Shown: one piece after another, positions 1-8,851 of the stretch
Position numbering within the stretch: the first letter of the stretch is position 1
Layout of the letters: each line of letters opens with the position of its first letter
Assembly: GCF_902788255.1 (NCBI RefSeq)
Contig: NZ_CADAJR010000017.1
Coordinates: 1-46,951 of the forward strand
Direction of reading: 5' to 3'
Length of the DNA: 46,951 nt
DNA from: an uncultured Methanobrevibacter sp.
Lineage (GTDB): Archaea; Methanobacteriota; Methanobacteria; Methanobacteriales; Methanobacteriaceae
Translations under genes and position numbers: made by a program
Notes under the pieces: generated by a model
What the model was told of the DNA's origin: nothing
Database searches by the model: none
The model's input: the letters and a program-made list of their open reading frames with translations, nothing else

Positions 1-84
1 TAAACCGGAACCTAATCCAGCAAAACCAATTGCTACTCCAGCACCAATAGCTGCTAAAGCAGTACCTAAAGCAATTTCTACCAT
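1..84 (-). CDS. atpK: A-type ATP synthase subunit K, proteolipid (N-terminal part)
   Basis: Only the first 28 codons lie in the window; the gene runs off the left edge. The translation begins MVEIALGTALAAIGAG and continues with Gly/Ala-rich membrane sequence (VAIGFAGLGSG), typical of the c/K-ring proteolipid that carries ions through the membrane sector of A-type ATP synthases. The ATG at 82-84 is preceded by an AGGTGA ribosome-binding site. It lies 70 nt downstream of subunit I in the H-I-K order usual for methanogen ATP synthase operons. The ion-binding carboxylate is outside the window, so Na+ versus H+ coupling cannot be judged. Confidence 0.9.
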   Translation of the reverse strand, partial: MVEIALGTALAAIGAGVAIGFAGLGSGL

Positions 85-154
85 ATTTAATTCACCTTTG
101 AAATAATATTGATTTTTTTAATTTTATTTAAGATATAAATGAAAAATTTTTAAT

Positions 155-2155
155 TTATTTAATTTTAGTAAATGTTCTATTTGCTTTGAAAGCTTCGAAT
201 TTTCCTTTACTTTCCATGAAGAATTGAGAGAAGAACTCTACATAGTTAAGACGTAAAGCGTTAATAAATGCACCTAATACTTGGAAAGCGAAGTTTGCTA
301 TATGACCACCGACAAATACGATGATTGCAACAACAATACCCACTACAGGAACCATATTATTTAACATTTGAGCTAAGATGTTTACTGTCATAGCAATACC
401 ACCGGTAGCTAAACATAATGCTAAAAGACGTGCATATGATAATACATCACCCATGTAACCGAAAATATCCATTACACCGTATGCACCGTTAGCCCATACT
501 AACATTCCAATAGTTGCAACTATTAATATTCCTCCTAAAATCATTCCAATCATACCTATTGCAGGCATCATGAAACCTAATGCTAAGAGGATAATACCAG
601 CTTCAAATACAAACCAACAAATTTGAGAACCGATAGCCTCTTTGACGTTTCCGTATCTCAAGTTGTTGATAGCACCTAAAATAAATCCGATGTTGGTGTA
701 AACAAGACCAATTAAGATAGCTATTATCAAAATAGTATCCGGATGTACAAATGCTTCAACAGCAGGAATAACTGTTGGTAAACGGAAACCAGCTATTCTT
801 TCCGGGAAGTCCCCAATGAAACCGTTGGTAATCAGACCCAGTATAACGGCCCACAGACCGGACCAGATTAAAATCCAACCAAATGAATGCATGGATTCTT
901 TAACTTTACCCATACCTTTAAGGAGGACTACACCAATGAGTGCTACAACTAAACCATAAACTGCATCGGTTAAACAGAAACCGAAGAATAATGGGAATGT
1001 GATTGCAACAAAGATTGTTGGGTCCATTGAATTGTAACGTACTGGAGAGTACATATCAACAAGGTATTCGAAAGGTTTTGCATACCATCCATTTTGTTGT
1101 AGGACTGGAACATTCTCATCATCTGTACCTTCAACCTCTATTGTTTCAAAGGCACAATGTCCATCAGAACTTTTTTCAACAAGTTGTTCAACCTTTTCAG
1201 TATCCTTTACAGGTACCCATGCTTCAAGAACGTAAGCATCTTTGGTTTGAACAAATGAAGAAAGAATTTCGTTCTTTTCTTTTTCATTTTCTAATTGTTC
1301 TTTGAGAGCTAATATGTCATCGTCCCATTGTTCTGCAACTGCCCTTAATTCTGTTTTAACAGAGGCACGTTCTGATTCAATGGTCAATAATCTTGCATCA
1401 GCGTTTGAAATAATTTGTTGAGGTGTTCCGTCAACATTACCCACTTCAATTTTCTCAAAGTCAAATTTACGAAGTGTTGAATAAACTTCATCACTATATT
1501 CTTTTAATGTTACTACAACGACAATAGAATAATCATTATCATCGGCAGGAACAGTAAAAATATCTAATTCATCTGTCAAGTTACTTAATTCATTTTTGAT
1601 TTCTGAAGCAGATCCAGCATTAATCCTTCCAACAGTAGTAGAAGTGTACTTTGAATCTTTTAAGTCAGCTAAATTCATGTCAAAATTAGATAAGCGATTA
1701 GCCAAACTTTTATTAGACTGTAGTTCACTTGTTTCAGCGTCGAGTGCGGAAAGTTTTCCTTCTATAACACTTGTTTTAGCTTCCACCTGGGATAGAGTGT
1801 CTTCAGCTTTTTCAATGAAAGCTTCAGTATCTAATTTTTCTACTTCTTTTTGAACAGGTACATCCGGACTAATAAAAGACATAGCTAAGTCTTTTAACCC
1901 ATGGCCTTCTGATAAAGAATTTCCTAAAAGTTCAGATATACCGTTTGTTTTCATAAGAAGAGAAGATATCTTACCAGTGTATGGAGTGGCTTTAGCAGGA
2001 GTAACTAATTCCGCTAATTCAGGATCTTGCTGAATGCTGTCAGAAATATCACTGATTTGTATAAGCCCTGATTCGTGGAGAGCATCCACTGTAGGAGCTA
2101 CATACTTATCAAGTGTAACAATTCTAATTTTACGCATTCTAGCTGTCTTGAACAT
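155..2155 (-). CDS. atpI: A-type ATP synthase subunit I (a-subunit-like stator)
   Basis: A 666-residue protein of normal length for archaeal subunit I. The N-terminal half (about 1-370) is cytosolic, with a long coiled-coil-rich stretch (about 100-150 and 255-300). The C-terminal half (about 370-650) has seven or eight hydrophobic segments and ends near HIANFAFQVLGAFINALRLN, the conserved region that faces the rotor ring and channels ions. It begins MFKTARMRKIRIVTLDKYV, as in other archaeal I subunits. It follows subunit H by 11 nt and precedes subunit K, so one transcript is likely. Known role: stator and ion path of the membrane sector. No defect is visible. Confidence 0.95.
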   Translation of the reverse strand: MFKTARMRKIRIVTLDKYVAPTVDALHESGLIQISDISDSIQQDPELAELVTPAKATPYTGKISSLLMKTNGISELLGNSLSEGHGLKDLAMSFISPDVPVQKEVEKLDTEAFIEKAEDTLSQVEAKTSVIEGKLSALDAETSELQSNKSLANRLSNFDMNLADLKDSKYTSTTVGRINAGSASEIKNELSNLTDELDIFTVPADDNDYSIVVVVTLKEYSDEVYSTLRKFDFEKIEVGNVDGTPQQIISNADARLLTIESERASVKTELRAVAEQWDDDILALKEQLENEKEKNEILSSFVQTKDAYVLEAWVPVKDTEKVEQLVEKSSDGHCAFETIEVEGTDDENVPVLQQNGWYAKPFEYLVDMYSPVRYNSMDPTIFVAITFPLFFGFCLTDAVYGLVVALIGVVLLKGMGKVKESMHSFGWILIWSGLWAVILGLITNGFIGDFPERIAGFRLPTVIPAVEAFVHPDTILIIAILIGLVYTNIGFILGAINNLRYGNVKEAIGSQICWFVFEAGIILLALGFMMPAIGMIGMILGGILIVATIGMLVWANGAYGVMDIFGYMGDVLSYARLLALCLATGGIAMTVNILAQMLNNMVPVVGIVVAIIVFVGGHIANFAFQVLGAFINALRLNYVEFFSQFFMESKGKFEAFKANRTFTKIK

Positions 2156-2166
2156 ATAATCTCACA

Positions 2167-2481
2167 CTACAAAATATTTTTGACAATAATTGAAGCCGCA
2201 TCGTCAACATTTGCCATAGCTTTGTCCTTTATGGATTTAACTTCCACTTTGGATTGCTCAGCAATTGTTTGTGCTTCTTTTTTAGCTTTATCTTCTGCAT
2301 CAAAAACAGTATCTTTTGCATCGTCTTCTGCTTGCAATTTAGCTTGGGAAATAATTTCCTCAGCTTTTACTTGTGATTCAGCAATCAAATCTTTTGATTG
2401 TGCTTCTGAATCGACAATAAGTTGTTCAGCATCGGATTCAGCTTTTTTTATCATTGCGATTGCGTCTGATATCTCTGCCAT
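2167..2481 (-). CDS. atpH: A-type ATP synthase subunit H (peripheral stalk)
   Basis: A 104-residue, Ala/Glu/Lys-rich, almost wholly helical protein (for example AESDAEQLIVDSEAQSKDL), matching archaeal subunit H. This subunit pairs with subunit E in a right-handed coiled coil forming the peripheral stalk. The ATG at 2479-2481 follows GGTGAT with a 5-nt spacer. It is the first gene of the minus-strand operon H-I-K; a TATA-like stretch lies about 40 nt upstream. Length and composition fit the family, and there is no competing start. Confidence 0.9.
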   Translation of the reverse strand: MAEISDAIAMIKKAESDAEQLIVDSEAQSKDLIAESQVKAEEIISQAKLQAEDDAKDTVFDAEDKAKKEAQTIAEQSKVEVKSIKDKAMANVDDAASIIVKNIL

Positions 2482-2517
2482 AATTAATCACCATGGTGAA
2501 CTTATTTTTGTTGTGCA

Positions 2518-2529
2518 ATATATATATCT
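2518..2529 (-). promoter_or_regulatory. TATA box of the ATP synthase operon
   Basis: On the minus strand this reads AGATATATATAT, 37-48 nt upstream of the subunit H start. That puts transcription start roughly 10-15 nt before the GGTGAT site. It is the only convincing TATA element in the 165-nt gap 2482-2646. Confidence 0.55.
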
Positions 2530-2646
2530 TTTACTATTCAATTTTGATTAGACTTCGTAAAATTGAATTTTGAATAAAAAAAAGTATTTAAAATATTATA
2601 ATAACATGAAAAAATTTGATAAAAAAAAGAATAAAAGATAAATAGA

Positions 2647-2997
2647 TTATCTATAAAACCATTTCAATATACTAGGCGGTAATTTTTGTAAATAAGCAAG
2701 AATTGCTATGATAACAATGATTACACCCAAAATAGCGAACCCTATATTGTACGGAAATGCCAGTAGCATATACCCGCTGACACCTATGACAATACCTTCA
2801 AAGAAAAACACTGCCTTGGTCCAGCCAGGATTGAACAATATTATAAGGTAAGCTACAGCAATTAAAATCAGTATAATTGCAGTGGCAATAACATCATTTG
2901 TTATCGGCTGATGTCTTAAAAATGGAGCGACCGCCCAAACAATAAGCATCACTGCCAACATTACACCTAATAATTTAAACATTTTAACGTTAGCCAT
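2647..2997 (-). CDS. Small four-helix membrane protein, unknown function
   Basis: I do not recognise a family. The protein (116 residues from the preferred start, MANVKMFKLLG) has four hydrophobic segments and a short basic tail (QKLPPSILKWFYR), so it is an integral membrane protein. An ATG ten codons earlier (3027) is possible, but a TATA-like stretch (ATATAAAT, minus strand 3031-3038) lies almost on top of it, which favours the downstream start at 2997. Divergently transcribed from the gene at 3060. Probably a conserved hypothetical of the genus. Confidence 0.6.
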   Translation of the reverse strand: MANVKMFKLLGVMLAVMLIVWAVAPFLRHQPITNDVIATAIILILIAVAYLIILFNPGWTKAVFFFEGIVIGVSGYMLLAFPYNIGFAILGVIIVIIAILAYLQKLPPSILKWFYR

Positions 2998-3030
2998 AAT
3001 AACACTTATTTTAAGTATTAACTTCATAAT

Positions 3031-3038
3031 ATTTATAT
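3031..3038. promoter_or_regulatory. Shared TATA box between divergent genes
   Basis: ATTTATAT on the plus strand is centred 25-26 nt before the ATG at 3060, the geometry of a leaderless archaeal transcript; the plus-strand gene indeed has no ribosome-binding site. Read on the minus strand (ATATAAAT) it lies 34-41 nt before the start at 2997, which would give a leader of about 10 nt. One element may serve both genes. Confidence 0.5.
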
Positions 3039-3059
3039 CATTTTGTCAAAACTTAATAT

Positions 3060-3395
3060 ATGGAAAGAGCGGTTTGGATAATATTAAACAAAAATTTTTC
3101 ATTGACTTTGGATGCTGAAATAGTTGACGGAAAAGTGACTGATAAAAAATTTTCTCCCGGAAATGATATCTGGACCAATGAGCTTCCGCGTCTCGGTTTC
3201 AGCAGTGAAAGCATTCAAAATGACTATGAGGAGTTTACATCAGACATACTGACATTGTTTTCAGAACATGGCGCTGATGAAGTATTCATAAATGCCAAAA
3301 TCGGTGAGGAATCAGAATATGTCAATGCAAAAAATCCATTGATTATAAGAAAAATAGAAGAATATAGTGTTGATGAAATCATACAAGACGGGTAG
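3060..3395 (+). CDS. Conserved hypothetical protein, 111 aa
   Basis: No family recognised. Acidic, soluble, with mixed alpha/beta character (MERAVWIILNKNFSLTLDAEI at the start, a Glu-rich middle, IIRKIEEYSVDEI near the end). No signal peptide or membrane segment. The ATG has no Shine-Dalgarno sequence but has a TATA box at the leaderless distance. Its last 17 nt overlap the 3' end of the convergent gene at 3379-3717, which is common in compact archaeal genomes. Function unknown. Confidence 0.6.
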   Translation: MERAVWIILNKNFSLTLDAEIVDGKVTDKKFSPGNDIWTNELPRLGFSSESIQNDYEEFTSDILTLFSEHGADEVFINAKIGEESEYVNAKNPLIIRKIEEYSVDEIIQDG

Positions 3396-3717
3396 CCTGC
3401 TTTAGGATTTCATCCATATTGCTGAATTCCAACGGCTCACCGTCATCGCCCACCTTCTCGGTAGTGATTAAGACATTTGGTGACGCCCACAGGAAGGAAT
3501 AAGCAAAATACACTACATTAATGAAAATTACAGGTCCTATAAAAGACAGGGCTATGATTAGACATACCACATGTATCAGTGGATTGCCGTATCTTTTCTT
3601 TTTCATCAGGATGTAATTGTCCTGCTTTTCAATGACCTTAAATTTGTTTTGAGACAAATCCTTGGAAAGTTTATCCATTTGGGAGGAATTGTCTGCACTC
3701 AATATAAATAAACTCAT
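3379..3717 (-). CDS. Hypothetical membrane protein, 112 aa
   Basis: No family recognised. Residues 1-40 look like a small soluble domain (MSLFILSADNSSQMDKLSKD), followed by two adjacent hydrophobic helices at about 46-77 and a short acidic C-terminal tail. The start lies 1 nt after the stop of the nitroreductase gene, so it may be the last gene of that operon. Its 3' end overlaps the convergent gene 3060-3395. Confidence 0.55.
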   Translation of the reverse strand: MSLFILSADNSSQMDKLSKDLSQNKFKVIEKQDNYILMKKKRYGNPLIHVVCLIIALSFIGPVIFINVVYFAYSFLWASPNVLITTEKVGDDGEPLEFSNMDEILKQATRLV

Positions 3718-3718
3718 T

Positions 3719-4228
3719 CTAATCTTTATATACTACAAATTCATCCAGTTCTTTTCTTGGAGTGTCTCTAGGCTCGGCGTTTCCATATCCTAATGGAGTG
3801 AATAGTACAGCTTCCTCGTTTTCTTTTAGGCCTAAGAATTCATGAGCCTTATATTTTTTAAATGCGCCGATGTAACAGGTTCCAAGACCCACATCAGCTG
3901 CGGCAAGTATCATATGATCCATTACAATAGTTGCATCAATGTCTGCAATATTCTTTTGGTCCCAAGGTCTTGTCCATGCCTCATTTTTAACTCCCACTAC
4001 ACACAATACCAAAGGAGCTTCAACAAACCATTTTGCAGCATATATTTCGGAAAGTTCATCCTTATATTTTTTGGTATCAATAACATAGACTTTAAATGGC
4101 TGTGCATTTACACCGGTTGGTGCTATTGTTGCTGCTTTTAGTACATATTCCAGTTTTTCTGGTTCTACTTCCTTATCCAAGTATCCTCTTACACTGTATC
4201 TTTCTGTTATTACGTCAATAAATTCCAT
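3719..4228 (-). CDS. Nitroreductase family protein (FMN-dependent)
   Basis: A 169-residue protein of normal single-domain nitroreductase length. It opens MEFIDVITERYSVRGYLDKEV, the family's phosphate-binding Arg-Ser-x-Arg region for FMN, has PTGVNAQPFKVYV (residues about 37-49) and a C-terminal LGYGNAEP segment that lines the flavin pocket. Known members are dimeric flavin NAD(P)H oxidoreductases acting on quinones, nitro compounds or enoyl groups; the substrate here cannot be read. It starts 4 nt after the citryl-CoA lyase-like gene ends, with a GATGAT site, so it is probably co-transcribed with the tricarboxylate cluster. Confidence 0.85.
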   Translation of the reverse strand: MEFIDVITERYSVRGYLDKEVEPEKLEYVLKAATIAPTGVNAQPFKVYVIDTKKYKDELSEIYAAKWFVEAPLVLCVVGVKNEAWTRPWDQKNIADIDATIVMDHMILAAADVGLGTCYIGAFKKYKAHEFLGLKENEEAVLFTPLGYGNAEPRDTPRKELDEFVVYKD

Positions 4229-4232
4229 ATTA

Positions 4233-5027
4233 TCATCCCATATATTCTATATCGTCAAGGTCACAAAACCTTCTGAATTCATCTTCATCCATTTTTTCCT
4301 CGTAACTGTGTGCAATTAATCCTGGAAGTCTTCCAATCATGAAAATGCCCAAACCCAATTCAGGTGAAAATCCTAAATCTGACAATATTGCCGCATTTGC
4401 ACCATCAACATTCAATTTGATATGCTTTTTAGTGTATACCAAATCCTGCAGTGCCAAAGCCAGCTTAATGTGAGGTCCGATATAACCCTTATCAACAGCA
4501 ATTTCCATCAATTTTTCAGCCCTAGGGTCAACGTCATGATACCTATGGCCAAAACCGGGTATCTTTTTATCCTTAACTATATAATCATTGTAAATATCAA
4601 TGGCAAGACTTGCAATCTGCTTGTTGTCAATGGTCGGATCATCAATCAGATGAACAGAGCTGATTCGTGATTGGTATAGTTCCATAGCCTTTTCAATGGC
4701 TCCCGCATGCTTATTTCCAAATGACAATAAAGCACCCCCAATAGCAGAGTTCATCGGTGAGCCTGAAGAGGTTATCAGTCTTGCGGTTTGAGTGCTTGGC
4801 GGAGTAACGCCATGATCACAAAATGACACCAAAACATGATTGAAAATTTTGCTTTCCTTAAGTGAAGGAAGTCTTCCTTTCAAAAGCAGGAAAACCATAT
4901 CCCCAAATCTGATTTTCTCAATCAAATCTTTTTGATTGTATCCGCGAGTTACGATTTTATCCTTTTCAACACGGGAAACCGCAGTCCTTAAAGATTTGGG
5001 ATTGACTCTAAAATTATTCTCTTGCAT
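4233..5027 (-). CDS. Citryl-CoA lyase-like protein (citrate synthase superfamily)
   Basis: 264 residues, much shorter than true citrate synthase (about 370-430) but equal to stand-alone citryl-CoA lyase and the matching domain at the end of ATP-citrate lyase. Visible landmarks are DHGVTPPS (71-78), GNKHAGA (104-110, His107), GFGHRYHDVDPRA (158-170, His161) and LNVDGA (205-210, Asp208), the catalytic His/His/Asp set in lyase-type spacing. Known chemistry: cleavage or formation of a citryl-type CoA thioester to oxaloacetate plus acetyl-CoA. The substrate may be citryl-CoA or a homologue. It lies 56 nt after the hydratase gene. Calling it citrate synthase is possible but less likely. Confidence 0.8.
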   Translation of the reverse strand: MQENNFRVNPKSLRTAVSRVEKDKIVTRGYNQKDLIEKIRFGDMVFLLLKGRLPSLKESKIFNHVLVSFCDHGVTPPSTQTARLITSSGSPMNSAIGGALLSFGNKHAGAIEKAMELYQSRISSVHLIDDPTIDNKQIASLAIDIYNDYIVKDKKIPGFGHRYHDVDPRAEKLMEIAVDKGYIGPHIKLALALQDLVYTKKHIKLNVDGANAAILSDLGFSPELGLGIFMIGRLPGLIAHSYEEKMDEDEFRRFCDLDDIEYMG

Positions 5028-5083
5028 TTTTCTAAACCTTTATTTTGATTAATTAATAATTTAAATTAAGCATATATAAACCT

Positions 5084-5956
5084 TTACAATTTTAATGTTG
5101 CTACACGAGGTTCTACAAAACATGACGGCCTGATTGAGACTATTCTAACACCACTCGCCCTTTGATTTCCTATATTCAAATAGCATCCAAGAACTGTAGT
5201 CTTTCCACCTAAACCCATTGGACCAATTCCGGTACGGTTTAGTCTTTCAGTAATCTGATTCTCATAGTCATTCTGTTTATCCAAACTGCCATATGCAATG
5301 GATTTGATTAAAAGTGATGTAGCTTCAAAATGTGTCCTTCCAATTCCGATTGAGGGAATTGACGGAGTGCATCCCAACATTTTTAGGGAGGATTCCAGCC
5401 ATTCACATGCGGTGCCGATTACATTTTCAAAGGAACGTTTATGGTAAACCCTGTATGTTTTCGCCCTGATTTCAGGACCTCCCCCTTCAAGCAAAAAATG
5501 AATGTTCAATGTATCGGGTTCAATATCCCTTTTATATGTTGACTCGTCATTAGTGCTGTCAATTAGGATAGATGCCGGTGCGAGCTTTCCAGGCTCATCA
5601 TATAACCCTTCACTCTGTTCAATACGTTCCACAGAATTGCCTTTAACCGCCATGGGCCTTGCCGGAAGATTATTTAAGCCTGAAGAAATTCCTTCATGAA
5701 TCTGATTTAATAGCTCTCCAGATATCTGCCTGTCCTCACCAATCTCAATTATCACATGAGGAATTCCGGTATCGTCACACAATGGAAACTTGGTTTTCTG
5801 GGCAACCTCATAATTTTCCAAAATCTGTGATAATGCCCAACGGGCATTGTCGTTTTCTTCCATATCTATTGCCCTTTTTAAAGCATCAGATTTATCATCT
5901 GAAAGTGTGGTTGAGGCTTTTATTATGGTGTCTGAAATGTCTTTTACAAGATCCAT
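5084..5956 (-). CDS. Class I fumarase alpha-subunit-like hydratase (Fe-S)
   Basis: 290 residues from the ATG at 5954-5956, which follows GTGAT with a 3-nt spacer; starts further upstream would run into the preceding gene. It matches the alpha (N-terminal) part of class I fumarases and tartrate dehydratases: LCDDTG (Cys60), GCTPSIPSIGIG (Cys196) and GPMGLGGKTTVLGCYLN (Cys258), giving the three cysteines that hold the 4Fe-4S cluster. Two-subunit members need a beta chain; none is encoded nearby. With MmgE/PrpD and a citryl-CoA lyase beside it, the likely substrate is a citrate-like acid rather than fumarate itself. Gap to the upstream gene is 4 nt. Confidence 0.8.
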   Translation of the reverse strand: MDLVKDISDTIIKASTTLSDDKSDALKRAIDMEENDNARWALSQILENYEVAQKTKFPLCDDTGIPHVIIEIGEDRQISGELLNQIHEGISSGLNNLPARPMAVKGNSVERIEQSEGLYDEPGKLAPASILIDSTNDESTYKRDIEPDTLNIHFLLEGGGPEIRAKTYRVYHKRSFENVIGTACEWLESSLKMLGCTPSIPSIGIGRTHFEATSLLIKSIAYGSLDKQNDYENQITERLNRTGIGPMGLGGKTTVLGCYLNIGNQRASGVRIVSIRPSCFVEPRVATLKL

Positions 5957-5960
5957 AAAA

Positions 5961-6863
5961 TCACTCAGGAACTGCCAAATCAGCGGATTTGTCTGGTGAA
6001 GCAACAGCATCCGGACAATACTCATCAATCATTCTTTTAACAAGTCTCACTTGTTTTATACGAGCGATGGCTTCTTTTTCTGTAGTGTCCCAATTATGGT
6101 TGGCTGCAACAGAGCCTCCGGTCTTTAAATAAACAGGTGAGGCAACTTTAATGAAGTTTGGCACTTCATAATGCCTAATAAATCCCCCTGTTGATTTGGG
6201 ATTTTCAGTGTGCAAATCCAAAGCCATATCTGTTGCATTTCTAATAGATGCAATCATCGGAATCTGCAGGTCACGAACAGGATTTAGAGAATTGAGCCCA
6301 TTTTCTTCAAGCAGTTTTGCAGATGCGGCATTTGAATGTCCCGCATGTGCAGACAGTTTGAAATGGACACTCTCAGGAATTTCACCATCCCTTCGCATCT
6401 GATTCAATACCCACAAAAGACCTTCATCGTAAAGCAGAATTCCGCGAACACCTAACCTGCATGCCCTTTTAACATCCTCTATCGCATAAACAAGATTATC
6501 ATAACCCCTTAATCGATAGCCGATTCTGCTGCCTTCCTTTGTATGAACTGTGGCAGAGGTATCATATGTCGCCCTCGGACCAACTGACAGGAACAGTTCA
6601 CATCCGTAATCTTTAGCCAGAGAAACCATTTCTTCAATCTCCTCATCAGCAAGCATCATTATTCCCTTGGTTTGAGTCACACGATGAATGAAAATATTGC
6701 TTTTTAAAGCTTCATCAAGAAGTGCTTTCATTGTTTTGGGTGACTGAATTCCCGGAACCTCAAAACGGAACTGTCCACCATCACCAAATCGTTTGGATGA
6801 AACATATTCATTTGAAACTTCATCAATACCTATCTTTTTAAGGAATTTTTTAGTTTTATCCAT
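5961..6863 (-). CDS. Peptidase U32-like TIM-barrel protein in the tricarboxylate cluster
   Basis: 300 residues, soluble, no signal peptide. Segments such as FLSVGPRATYDTSA, RACRLGVRGILLYDEGLLW and KLSAHAGHSNAASAKLLEENG alternate strand and helix like a TIM barrel and resemble the barrel of U32 'peptidase' proteins, most of which are now linked to small-molecule or RNA modification rather than proteolysis. I am not certain of the family. It is packed 5 nt after MmgE/PrpD and 4 nt before the fumarase-like gene, so it should act in the same pathway. The ATG follows AGGTAGATAAA. An isomerase or lyase role is an inference only. Confidence 0.55.
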   Translation of the reverse strand: MDKTKKFLKKIGIDEVSNEYVSSKRFGDGGQFRFEVPGIQSPKTMKALLDEALKSNIFIHRVTQTKGIMMLADEEIEEMVSLAKDYGCELFLSVGPRATYDTSATVHTKEGSRIGYRLRGYDNLVYAIEDVKRACRLGVRGILLYDEGLLWVLNQMRRDGEIPESVHFKLSAHAGHSNAASAKLLEENGLNSLNPVRDLQIPMIASIRNATDMALDLHTENPKSTGGFIRHYEVPNFIKVASPVYLKTGGSVAANHNWDTTEKEAIARIKQVRLVKRMIDEYCPDAVASPDKSADLAVPE

Positions 6864-6868
6864 TTTAT

Positions 6869-8278
6869 CTACCTGTTCAGTTTGCGAACAACATATTTCA
6901 TTGTATATTCTTCTAATGAATCGATAACAGTCAAATTTTTAATGTCATACTGAGGATTTAAAGCCTTGAACTTGTCAATCAGCTCCCTTAACTGGAATGG
7001 ATTTTCAAAGTCTCCCTTTGGAAGGAAAGTGATGTTTTGAAATACTCCATTTCTAAAACTGTCATCCAGTTTGATAATGACATTGGACGGTCTTTTTTCC
7101 GGATACAGTTCATTTAACTTATCATCAACAACTATAATCATGTTATTTACAAGATTCTTGATGCTGTTAACCGTATCCACTGTCGAATAGTTTTCCAAAA
7201 GGCCGAACTCAATCAACTGATTTATATCATCAACGCTGACTTCTCCCACAACCAATGAAATGGCAACGGCATACGGAAGGCTTTGCCTTAACTCCTCTAT
7301 ATTTTTTGGATTGAAATTGTTATGTTCTGCAGCAACGGAATATGTCTTGATTGCCAAATTCTGTATATGATCATATTCATCCCCAATACTTGCCTTAAGC
7401 TTGAGTGCGGTGTCGATTGAAGAGTGCAGGTGTCTGCAGAAAGGATATTTTTTAAAGTAGATGTCTCTCACCCTTACCTTTCCAATGTCTTTAAGTGCGT
7501 CTTCAAGTGAGAAATCATCAAATTTGTAATCTTCATCATCAACAACCATGGTTTTTAAAAATCCTTCATTACCTTCAAATATTGTACTTGATCCTGTAAA
7601 ACCATTTCTTGCAAGGTAAGCAGACAATATTCCATTATAAACTGCCTTTCCAACATGCAATGATTTTCCCATGGATCCTCCATGGTCGGATTCCAACAGT
7701 CCTGCAGCCTGAGTTCCGCATAAACCCAATGCATTTAAAATCTGTTTTTCATCCAATTTCAATAATTTGGATGCCACAACCCCCGCTACAAATGTTCCAA
7801 CTGTTCCAGTAGTATGAAACCCTCTGTTTCTGTGTTCGGGATTGACAATTTGTCCTAAAAGAATTCCAACTTCATAACCAGTCATTACACCTTCAATAAA
7901 TTCCCTACCGGACAAGTCATAGGCTTCTGAGATAGCAAGTGCGGTTGAAAAAATAACAGAACCCAAATGGAGTTGGGCTTTCCTGTGGCCGTCATCAAGT
8001 TCCAGCACATGTGCAGATATCCCATTGATGAGGCCCGCATGCAAAACGTCTGCCTTAAAATTGGTTCCTATTACAGATGATTTTAAATTTGAATCTGAGT
8101 TTCCATGAAATATTTCCCCAACAGTATTACAAGCTATACTTGGAGCATCTTCCCTTACTCCTCTGTAGGTAACTCCAAAATAATCTAGAAATGCAGCTTT
8201 TACTGTAGTTATAGATTCTACAGTTGCCTGTTCATAGCGATAGTTTGAAATAAATTTAGAAATATTTTGTAAAAACAT
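6869..8278 (-). CDS. MmgE/PrpD family protein (2-methylcitrate dehydratase-like)
   Basis: 469 residues, full length for the family. Hallmarks include GFHTTGTVGTF (about 153-163), a Gly/Ala-rich stretch LGLCGTQAAGLLESDHGGSM, HVGKAVYNG, and KKYPFCRHLHSSIDTA (about 276-291), the counterpart of the KPYPCCRYTH segment. Known members dehydrate 2-methylcitrate (PrpD), make itaconate from cis-aconitate (CAD) or isomerise related tricarboxylates, without metals. It is the first soluble enzyme gene of the minus-strand cluster, 81 nt downstream of the transporter-like pair. Its exact substrate is not readable. No sign of decay. Confidence 0.88.
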   Translation of the reverse strand: MFLQNISKFISNYRYEQATVESITTVKAAFLDYFGVTYRGVREDAPSIACNTVGEIFHGNSDSNLKSSVIGTNFKADVLHAGLINGISAHVLELDDGHRKAQLHLGSVIFSTALAISEAYDLSGREFIEGVMTGYEVGILLGQIVNPEHRNRGFHTTGTVGTFVAGVVASKLLKLDEKQILNALGLCGTQAAGLLESDHGGSMGKSLHVGKAVYNGILSAYLARNGFTGSSTIFEGNEGFLKTMVVDDEDYKFDDFSLEDALKDIGKVRVRDIYFKKYPFCRHLHSSIDTALKLKASIGDEYDHIQNLAIKTYSVAAEHNNFNPKNIEELRQSLPYAVAISLVVGEVSVDDINQLIEFGLLENYSTVDTVNSIKNLVNNMIIVVDDKLNELYPEKRPSNVIIKLDDSFRNGVFQNITFLPKGDFENPFQLRELIDKFKALNPQYDIKNLTVIDSLEEYTMKYVVRKLNR

Positions 8279-8359
8279 AAAACATCAAAGTAATATTTGT
8301 AATAGGTAGTATTAAAATAGTTCAGTTACTAATCAGAACAAATTTTTGAAGTAGCACTA

Positions 8360-8851
8360 TTATGCTGCTGGAACACCGCTTAAAACAAGGATGATATGTG
8401 CCACAATAGCCGCACCATAATAAGTTGCTGCAATAACTAGAACGGTTATTAAAATTGCTTTCCAACCTAATGCCTTGAATTCATTCCAGCTTTTACCCAT
8501 CCCAATACCAACATAGGCCAAAAATACTGTAACTATTGCCAAAAGCTCAATCTGTGAGACATAATGAAGAACGAATTTTGAAGTGGGCATGCCCGGAAAG
8601 GCCAGAATAATACCGATTATACTTATATACAAAATTGATGACACGTTAAAAGGAAGGTATCTTTCAAGCCACACCCCTGCAAGTGTGATTACTGATAATA
8701 TCCCCATTCCGATTAGGGAACCTTCAATAGGATGTTTATAACCTAAAAAATTACCAATGACAGTGATAATTGAAAATAGAATCAGCAGGACTATCCAATT
8801 TATAATACCATGAACTGATACATTTTCAGACCCATCAATCAGATCAGTCAT
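8360..8851 (-). CDS. Small partner membrane protein of the DUF3100 pair, copy 1
   Basis: 163 residues with about five hydrophobic helices and a short N-terminal MTDLIDGSENVSVHGIINW. It contains a GIGMGKSWNEFKALGWKA segment near residue 116 that reads like a cytosolic loop between transmembrane helices. Its ATG overlaps the TAA stop of the upstream DUF3100 gene by 1 nt (TAATG) with GGAGG just before, so the two are translationally coupled. The second pair at 9892-11264 has the same layout and a close paralogue. The pair probably makes one transporter of the small-anion/carboxylate type; that is inferred from the adjoining enzymes. Confidence 0.75.
   Translation of the reverse strand: MTDLIDGSENVSVHGIINWIVLLILFSIITVIGNFLGYKHPIEGSLIGMGILSVITLAGVWLERYLPFNVSSILYISIIGIILAFPGMPTSKFVLHYVSQIELLAIVTVFLAYVGIGMGKSWNEFKALGWKAILITVLVIAATYYGAAIVAHIILVLSGVPAA

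Noticed and set aside
5957-6028. 24-codon N-terminal extension of the fumarase-like protein
   Set aside because: It overlaps the U32-like gene, and the ATG at 5956 has a GTGAT site at the normal spacing.
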